A DNA stretch of 64,000 nucleotides from positions 496,001 through 560,000 of the forward strand of contig BRON01000012.1 in the NCBI GenBank assembly GCA_024345305.1, read 5' to 3'. Numbering within the stretch: the first letter of the stretch is position 1; every line of letters begins with the position of its first letter. Both the position numbers and the translations under genes were made by a program. The notes beneath the pieces were generated by a model. It was not told where the DNA came from and searched no databases. It saw only the letters and a program-made list of their open reading frames with translations. The stretch comes from Mrakia gelida (taxonomy: Eukaryota; Basidiomycota; Tremellomycetes; Cystofilobasidiales; Mrakiaceae). Of the stretch, positions 57,401-64,000 are shown piece by piece.

Positions 57401-60400
57401 TCGAACGGCGTTGTAGTTGGCGAGACTGGTGAAGTGGATGATGATGACTCCTCGTCGGGCGTTCTGAGGAGGGGCGATGGGGAGAAGTTGTCGAATTTGA
57501 GGGGAGGATCGAGCTCGACTGGCCATCGAGGGTCGTTTCGTCGAGCGAGGTCGAAGGGAGAGGGAGGGCGAGGACTGCATTCGAAGTTGGGTCAGTCGTC
57601 GTCGGAGGACGAGAACGTCGTCGTCTGTGAAAGACACGAGAGAGAACGAGGTCAGCTTGAGAATCTCGTGAAGGTTCTCGAGCGAAGAACGAAGAAGAAG
57701 CCGACTTACCGATGATAATGAAGCTCGCGTCCCTGTCCACTCCTCCTCCCGACACCTCAGTCGTGGTCATCCCAGCCAGTCCCAACCCACTCCCAGAGAT
57801 CGTGTTCCCTCTCGCCAGCGGACTCGTCACCATCTCGAACGGTTGAGGGATCCCTGACAACGACGACGATTCATTCGGCAAGCTCAACCCGCTGCTGCTC
57901 GCTCCTCCTCCGTTCAAAGGACTCGACGATCCCGAGCTGCTTCCTCCGTAGCCCGAATCTCCTCTGACTCCGTTCCCATGACCTCCAGACGAAGGAAGGT
58001 CCTCTCCTACGAGGTCCTCCTCCTCTTCCTCCTCCGTCTCCGTCGAGATGTGCCTCATGTCCATTCCCCAAGCGGTGAGGTAGCTCGTGAGATGCTTCGC
58101 GAACACGCTCGTTTCGCTCGCGTGGAAGGCGACCTTCTTCCCTCGAAGGGTCTCGGCGAAGATCTGGAGTTCTGCGAGGGTGGGTTCTCGAGCGAGTTTG
58201 AGGGAGGGGAAGGGTTGACGGAGGGCGAGCTCTTCTTCTGGGAGGTTGGCTGGTTCGACGAGAGGGGATCCCCGGTCGAGGAGGAGAGCGAGCTCGAACC
58301 GACGACGAACGGAGGTGACGGATCGTTCCAGTCGAAGGGCTCCTGAGACGTGCTTGACGAGCTTGGTGGTGAGAGGGGAGGAGAGGTTGGGGAGGTCGGG
58401 AAGGGGACGAAGGGGATCGCGGTCGACTTCATCTCCCTCTTGACTCGACATCGGCGTGAAGCCTGGGAAACCTCCTCGATCTCCTCCCTTCTCCGTCATG
58501 GGTGTCCGAGCTGGTGCGTCGGCCGTTGCGATGTTGTGGATGATCTCGAACGTGCATAGCAGAGGTCCTGGGTCGTGAGACGCGTCGTTCGGGGAGTCGG
58601 AGATGCTGGACATGGTTCGATTCCGTTGGCTGAGGTCGTCGATGGAGAGAGGAAGAGGGAGGAGTCGAGAGGATGGGGATTGAGGAGCGACGTGAAGACC
58701 GATCTCTATCGCATCTCCGGGTTGAGCGGTGAGGAGGATTTGACGAACGACCTGGAGAAGGAAGGAAGAGAGCGGCGAGCTCGCGTCAGCTTTGTCTCTT
58801 CTCTCCTTCCTGGTTCCACAAATCCCTCGAGCCTCGAACGAAAGTACTCACATGAGAAAGAACATAACACACTCCACCCTCATCTGCCTTCACACTGAAA
58901 TGCTTCATCCCCACGTCTCCGTGGAACAACACCAAATCCACGCCAGCCTGAGCCGTCAACCCTCCCAACAGATCTCCCACCGACTGCACCATCTCCCCGA
59001 TGTCGAAGTCCTGCAGCATCGACGACGGTTCGCTTGCTATCGTCTGCAGCGAAGCCATCGATTCCGCTCCAAAGCTCGCTCGGGAGGTTCCAAACGGCGA
59101 AGGAAAGGGTCTCGACGTCGAGATCGAAGGGTCCGCCGACCCGTCCTCGGAGAAGGTTGGGAGGTGGGAGGGAGTGGACGCTCTGCTCTGGGAGGGACTG
59201 TGGAGGAGGGACTCGTCGGCGCAGAGGGGAGCGATGTGTTCTGAGAGGTAGTTGAGGTTCTTCATCGCCGTGAGGAGACTCGTCAAGCTCGTGGCAGGCA
59301 TCTGAACCGTGCAGGCCGAGAACTGCTCCTTGGCGGTATCGAAGAGGTGAGGAGGGGTGAGTTGGAGGAGGGTTTGGATGGCTGCTTGTACCGAGTCTGC
59401 GAGTTCGAGGGAGAGGGTGTAGAGACCTGTTGGAGGTGGGGTAGGAGGGGAGGACGAGGAGGAAGGGGGATCGAGACGTGACGACGAGGAGACCGAGTCT
59501 GATGCGAGGTGATCGTTTGTTGTGGAGTTGGAAAGATTTGAAGAGACGGAAGCCGTTCGCGATTGATGACTTTGGTACGACGGCCGAGATGGGTAGTCGG
59601 TAGAATTGATGGAGATGGAAGGGGAGAGGTGGGAAGGTCGGGAGTTGGTGTTGGATTGGGAAGGACGACGACCTGGATGAACGAGATTTCCGAGACGCGA
59701 GGTGGCCACCGGGGCCGAGAACGCTCGAAGGAAGGGAGGTGGCGAAGGAGGTAGGAGTCCTGAGGATGGGTGATGGATAGCTGCTGAGGATGGTCGTCCA
59801 TAGGGATCGTAGGGTCGTGGGATGTCTCCGTCGTCGATGAAGATGGTTGCTCCCTCCTCGGTCGACCTCTCCCTTGACCTGTCTCCTCCGCTCTCGTCTC
59901 CTGTATCGTCTCCTCCGCTCTCTGGTCGCCTGCGTGTTCCTCCTCCTGCTGATGCTGGGTCTTCTGGATCTGATCCATCGTGTGCGAAAGGGTCGTCTGC
60001 GAACGAGTTTACTCCATCGTCGTCGAAGGGGTCTCGGCGGACATGAGTGGAGCTCGACGACGTTGAGGGAGCCAGATCCGACGAGTTGACGAGCATAGTA
60101 CCAGGAGCGGCGGCAGGCCAGGTGAAGAGGGGTCGAGTAGGTGAGGAGGAGGAGGTAGAAGAGACCTGCAAGGAGAGAGAAGAAGAAGAGGAAGGAGGGA
60201 AGGAGGAGGGGAGGGGGAGAGAGAGAGAGAAGGAAGGAAGGAGGGAGGGGGAGAGGGAAGCTTGGATTTAGCTCTAGTCTGACCTCAGCGATTTCCCATC
60301 CCACACACAGTACGCATCGTCCACGCAAGTTTGCACCCTCGGAATACATTCCGAAGCATCCTCTAAACCTTCCCAGCTACTTGTTCGTATTCGAAAGGGG

Positions 60401-60732
60401 AACGAAAGGGAAGGAGGCGGAGAGGAAGGAAGGGGAAAGGGACTCACAGCTCCCAACGGAGGTTCAACCTCAAGACCTACTTCCAACAGTCCTCCTCCCC
60501 CTCCTGAAGATTCTCCATTCCTACGACTGCTGTAGCCTCCTTCTGGAGAGTCTTCTGAATCCATGTAAGGTGTTCCGAACGAGGAGGGAGTGTCGAGAAC
60601 GACCGAGGGGAGCGACGAAGCTGCGACCGTTTCGTTGCTGGACGTATCCACCAAGAGGTTGGGTCGATGAGAAGAGGGAGAGGTCGGAGTAGGGGGTAGA
60701 GGTTTCTGCTGATCTGGAGGAGGCGGGGGCAT
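54495..60732 (-). CDS. SSK1: Ssk1 response regulator of the HOG pathway
   Basis: Start at 60732 (MPPPPPDQQKPLPPTP), through LFTWPAAAPGTMLVNSSDL and a long Ser/Pro-rich N-terminus. A helical GVDLVLFHGDVGMKH / GGVCYVLSHVVRQIL / GDAIEIGL region looks like a degenerate ATPase-type fold. The receiver domain is VNVLIVEDNPINQTILS, FMKKKKIKFGVANNGLEAV, TGGFHLIL then MDIQLPVMDGIEATREIR (phosphoacceptor Asp codon 55871-55873). After a Ser/Pro insert come VIIVALTASSL and GCNDFLTKPVSLKWLEKK (conserved Thr and Lys present). A disordered tail follows. Unphosphorylated Ssk1 activates the Ssk2-type MAPKKK on osmotic or oxidative stress; phosphate arrives from hybrid histidine kinases through Ypd1. The insert of about 25 residues after helix 3 is uncommon. 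Stop at 54495. Confidence 0.94.
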
Positions 60733-61992
60733 CCAAAGAGAGCTACTACGCTCAAGAGAGAACGCAGAGAGAAGGCGGAGGGAGGAAGAAGGGAGAAGAG
60801 GAAGGGGAGGAAGGGAGGGTGCAGATGCTGGTTTCGCGAGAGGAAGGAGGAGGGGGAGGCCAGACAGGTCGCGGAAGTGAAGAACCGATTCGGACGCAAT
60901 TTTTCCATCTCAAGAGGGGCCAACGTGTGGGGCTGTTTTTCTCATTTTACATCCGATCCGATGGGGTCAAAGTCATCAGAGGAAAGTTTTGACTGAAGGA
61001 AACGGCGCCCGACGAGCTCGCCTCTCGAATCGAGGTGACCCTTCGAGAAGAACGCGTTCTCTCGTCGTCGCTGTTTCCTACATACCACTTGCCTCGATGA
61101 GAAGGCCCCAGAATCAGCATCCGTTTCATCTAGGTTCGTCTATCGTTTTCAAAGAGAGCCAGTTTCGCCGCGAAAGGAGAGCAGCAAAATCGTCCGAGGG
61201 GGCTCGAGGCGGAGATCGCGCGCGTCCACCATCGCTCTTGCTCTCTGTTTCCTTTCTAAAGGCAAATTGTTTTCCCGAAAGTGAGAGACTTACTTCGGCT
61301 TAAGGTTCTCGCAAAGAGAAGAGAGGAATCGAACCAATGCGCAGGCAGGAGGTTCCGAGGGGGAGAGACGAGGTCGCGGCTTCCTCGAAATGCTCTCCTC
61401 GACCAAGTTCTCGTCTCGACGGGGGAAAGAGAGCAGAGAAAAACTGGCCTGGTCGAGTTTCTGAGACGAGACAACATAGCAGTCAGCGCGGTCACGCGGA
61501 GGAGGGAGGGAAAAGGAACCGCTTCGACGCGTCGCAACCAGGTCATCTTCTTGAATGCTTCGGTCAAATCGAGCTGGGCAGGTCAGTAGCATGAGAGAGA
61601 CTGCCATGTTCATCGTTGCCCCAACCACGTATCTCGTCTCTCAAAGCCAACACGACCCAATCCTTCTTCCTCGTTCAAATCAGATGTTGCGAGATCGTCC
61701 CTGTAATGTCGACGCGACGAAGGAATAAAGGACGAAGGTCAGCGCTGATCGAGCCGAACTTCGAGTGGGGGAGAGGTGAGATTGACTTGTTCAGAGACGA
61801 AGCTTTAACCAATCCACTCGACCCTTGTCCTTCGCTTGAATCGAAACTTGCGAGATCGACGACGTGCCTGTCGACGCGACGAAGGAGAAAGAGAGTGAGG
61901 TCAGCGTTTGTCGAGATGCGAGAAATCTGGGCGAAATGGATACTGACATGCTCAGAGCTGCTGAAAAAGAGAAGGGCTAAGTCAGCTCTCGC
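60733..61992. other. long region between SSK1 and the BTB gene, with a degenerate direct repeat
   Basis: About 1,260 bases. The right part (about 61600-61990) may contain more 3' exons of the BTB gene, since several GT...GCTGAC...CAG intron patterns are visible on the minus strand. A clear degenerate direct repeat is listed separately. The left part is the SSK1 promoter and leader. The small open frames are not supported as genes. Confidence 0.45.
61653..61915. repeat. two-copy degenerate direct repeat, about 90 bp each
   Basis: Copies at about 61653-61745 and 61822-61908 share TGCGAGATCG, CTGT...GTCGACGCGACGAAGGA and GAGGTCAGC-type blocks, offset by about 160 bp. On the minus strand each copy looks like an intron 3' end plus a short exon, so this may be a duplicated exon. 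Confidence 0.6.
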
Positions 61993-62820
61993 TTAAACGA
62001 GAGAAAGGAAACCAACGCGTCGAGGTCGACGAACCCAGAAATCGTCTCCAGCCTTGATCCACGAGTAACCCGGCGTAGTCAAGACCTTCTGGTTGAGGAT
62101 CGAGAAATCGTGAATGACCTTGATAGGCAGTCGACCGAGAAGTTCGAGGGGGATATCTCCAAGGCCATTGTATCTCCAGTCCGTGGTCATCTTGCCGGGA
62201 CTCCCAGGTTCCTCGTGATCGTGACACGCAGTTCCCTTCACCTTCGATCCATAAGCGTGAGTCCACTTGAGGCTACGCTTAGCGAGGTCCTCCAGTCCGT
62301 GAATCGAAGCGCTGGCCCAAACTTCGATGGCGACGGGCAGTGTCGCCTCCGAACCCGCGACAACGTGTTCGCCCCTCAACTCTGCAGGAACCTGAGGATC
62401 CTTGATGAATCGGGGCAGCTGCTCCGAGAGGACGAGCCTAGCGAGGGTGGAGGAGTCGTACTTATCGAAGAGCTTCGAGAGGAGGAGGATCTGGTTCCAC
62501 AACGGCGCCGGAGCCTTTCCGTCGACGACGAGGCGGTCTCGATGAACGTAGCGAAGGAAGATCTCGAAGATTTCTCCCGTCTCTTCGATCTTAATGAGAG
62601 GAAGCCCGTCCTTCTGCTCTTGATCTTCCGGAGAAGGGAGGGAGAGGATGTCGTCGAAGACGGACGAGACGGCTCGAAGGTAGAGAGCTCGAGTCGCGAA
62701 GAGGATTTGGTCTCAGGATTCCACGATGAGGTCGGCTTCTGGGCAGAGAGGGAAGTTGGCATGGTGAGGAGACTTGTCGGCGTCGTCCAAAGCTTCGGTA
62801 GCCTTCCTCTTGGGAGCCAT
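61993..62820 (-). pseudogene. BTB/POZ-domain protein with one in-frame TGA
   Basis: Start at 62820 (MAPKRKATEALDDADK, a nuclear-localisation-like start). The BTB domain reads NFPLCPEADLIVES, then an in-frame TGA (62713-62715), then DQILFATRALYLRAVSSVFD and LPLIKIEETGEIFEIFLRYV. The frame is otherwise open to 61993: KLFDKYDSSTLARLV, HGLEDLAKRSLKWTHAYG, IPLELLGRLPIKVIHDFS. No splice pair removes the TGA while keeping the frame. BTB proteins act as dimerisation or Cullin-3 adaptor modules. The downstream part may splice to further exons (a GTTCGT donor lies within DDFW-V at about 62030). The gene is disrupted, read through, or carries a base error; the surrounding codons still look under selection. 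Confidence 0.6.
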
Positions 62821-63126
62821 CGTGGGAACGGGAAGGAAGGGAGGGATGAAAAGGAAGGAGCAGATGGAAGTCGAAGGTCAACTCGATTTCAGCTTCCTCC
62901 CTTCGTTTTAAGGCCAACTCCCTCCTCCCCTTCGAAACTTTTTTTCATCCAAACTCTTTCCTCGTCGATTACTCCTACTCTGACGTCTTCACCTCACGAG
63001 CAAAAAGACAACATCGCAGCTTGGAAGCAAGGTCGACTGGGACCATCTCCTGGACCCTCGACACCTCCTCCCTCCCTCTCCTTCCCTCTTCGCTTCTCGG
63101 CTCTCTACCGCTTCCCACCTCGCACC
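62821..63126. promoter_or_regulatory. divergent promoter region, BTB gene / coiled-coil gene
   Basis: About 300 bases between two divergent genes, with a T-rich run near 62940. The first exon of the right-hand gene may lie in its end. Nothing else is seen. Confidence 0.45.
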
Positions 63127-64000
63127 ATGGCTCTTCGTTCTTGAGGGATCGTCGACTCAGCTCACCCCCTCCTGATCTCTCTCTTTTGAACCTTCGAAGC
63201 CGCATGATTTTGATCTGGTCCAGCTCAAAGCCCTCGTCGGATCCCTCCCTGGCTCTGAGCTCTCCTCTCCACTTTCCCTCCCACCCAAACCCTCCCTCCT
63301 CATCTCTAATGTCGAAACGAACGACGGGACCCCGTCCAGCACCCCCTAACTCAACCCAGTCGAACCTCTCACCCTCCCTGCCTCCTACTATCCCCCCAAG
63401 TCGTCGACAAGAACGAGGAGGAGAAGCCGTCCCTTCCCCCGAGGGCGGGTTGTTCATGGTCGAGAAAGAGAACGACGAGCAGGACACGGCGGAGAGATTT
63501 AGAGATCAGCTGAGGTTAGAAGGTCTAGATGAGGAACTCGTGAGTTTGTATCGTCTTCTGCCAGTAAGGGCAGGGAGAGAGGGAAGGGTAGAACGAGGGA
63601 CGAAGTCGAGCTCACCCTCCATGTTGACTGAACGGGCTGAGACTGACCTCTCCTCTCGTTTCCCTTTCGATTTCGACACGTTTTAGGACCCAAGCACTCG
63701 CTACGACTACTTAGAGAGCACCATCTCTTCTCTGCAGTCTCAACTCTCCAGGAAACAGACGCAGGTTCGTCCTTTCCGTCCCTCCCTTCCCGCTTCGACC
63801 TCGCTCGCTCGTTCGAGAGCTGACCTCTCTCGTCTGTTCTCTCGCGTCGCAAAGCTCTCTCTCGCTCAAAACCTTCTCTCCCAAAAGGAAACGGACAATC
63901 TGGATCTCACGGAGCGAGAGTGGGTCTGGAAAGAGAAGCTCAGGAAGTGTGAGGACGAGAAGAGGGAGGGTGAGCGTGTCAGGGTGTGTTTGGAGAAGGA
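63127..64000 (+). CDS. coiled-coil protein, 5' part only
   Basis: Partial gene running off the right edge. The first exon is not resolved: an ATG at 63127 (MALRS) is in a plausible place but its join does not keep frame. A good exon gives HDFDLVQLKALVGSLPGSEL and PKPSLLISN. A 50-nt intron (CTAAC branch) then joins SNLSPSLPPTIPPS. This is followed by LFMVEKENDEQDTAERFRDQ, EGLDEEL, then TRYDYLESTISSLQSQL and LSLAQNLLSQKETDNLDL, with WKEKLRKCEDEKREGE at the edge. The last exons form a heptad-rich coiled coil. I do not recognise the family; spindle-pole, golgin or tethering proteins would fit but nothing decides. Confidence 0.65.

Noticed and set aside
54495..60732. Reading SSK1 as two genes (58.6 kb start versus 60.7 kb start)
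   Set aside because: An intron after GGVCYVLSH joins VVRQILL in frame, and the N-terminal part resembles Ssk1 leaders, so one gene is simpler.
1..64000. Search for CRISPR arrays, insertion sequences, retrotransposons and tRNA or rRNA genes
   Set aside because: No regular spacer pattern, transposase, integrase, reverse transcriptase motif or convincing cloverleaf was seen; tRNA detection by eye is weak, so a small RNA gene could be missed.

Overview
This window is nuclear DNA of a fungus, most likely a basidiomycete yeast of the Pucciniomycotina (Microbotryomycetes, the Rhodotorula/Sporobolomyces/Leucosporidium group). The sequence is GC-rich. Genes are dense and on both strands, and are cut by many short introns of about 50-120 nt. 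Introns usually start GTGAGT or GTTCGT, carry an almost fixed GCTGAC branch site (read as GTCAGC on + for minus-strand genes) and end in CAG. The proteins (Ssk1, Cdc14, calcineurin B, Crh-type GH16, myotubularin) are typically fungal. The lineage is inferred from gene style, not from a marker gene. Exon joins were made by eye from reading frame, splice sites and family knowledge.

Layout. 1-8 kb (minus): the N-terminal two thirds of a PAS/GAF histidine kinase running off the left edge, then a myotubularin lipid phosphatase. 8.5-14.2 kb (+): a TB2/DP1/HVA22 membrane-shaping protein with a long disordered tail, and a serine/threonine kinase. 14.6-20.3 kb (minus): a CaCA-type cation/Ca2+ exchanger and an F-box-like protein. 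21-27.5 kb (+): PP4 catalytic subunit and the deubiquitinase Ubp14/USP5. 27.7-28.4 kb (minus): Tsr2. 29.3-30.8 kb (+): calmodulin. 31.1-33.2 kb (minus): a Crh-type cell-wall transglycosylase. 33.4-41.4 kb (+): Swt1 endoribonuclease, Cdc14 phosphatase and an F-box-like protein. 41.7-44.2 kb (minus): Mss1/MnmE. 44.4-46.0 kb (+): calcineurin B. 46.6-48.9 kb (minus): a 101-residue mitochondrial-type membrane protein and another F-box-like protein. 49.5-53.9 kb (+): a very large disordered protein. 54.5-62.8 kb (minus): the response regulator Ssk1 and a BTB/POZ protein. 63-64 kb (+): the start of a coiled-coil protein running off the right edge.

Signalling is strongly represented. A histidine kinase and Ssk1 belong to the multistep phosphorelay that feeds the HOG MAP-kinase pathway. 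Calmodulin, calcineurin B and a Ca2+ exchanger belong to the calcium pathway. PP4, Cdc14 and myotubularin are three further phosphatases. No operon-like logic is implied.

The most striking feature is gene architecture. Calmodulin has consecutive 7-nt and 12-nt internal exons. Calcineurin B appears to have a 3-nt internal exon, and its stop codon is split by an intron. An F-box-like gene has a 9-nt exon, and Mss1 ends in an 8-nt coding exon. A palindromic GACGCGTC element recurs inside introns. Two F-box-like paralogues show apparent frame breaks, and the BTB gene has one in-frame TGA, so each is either decaying or carries sequence errors.
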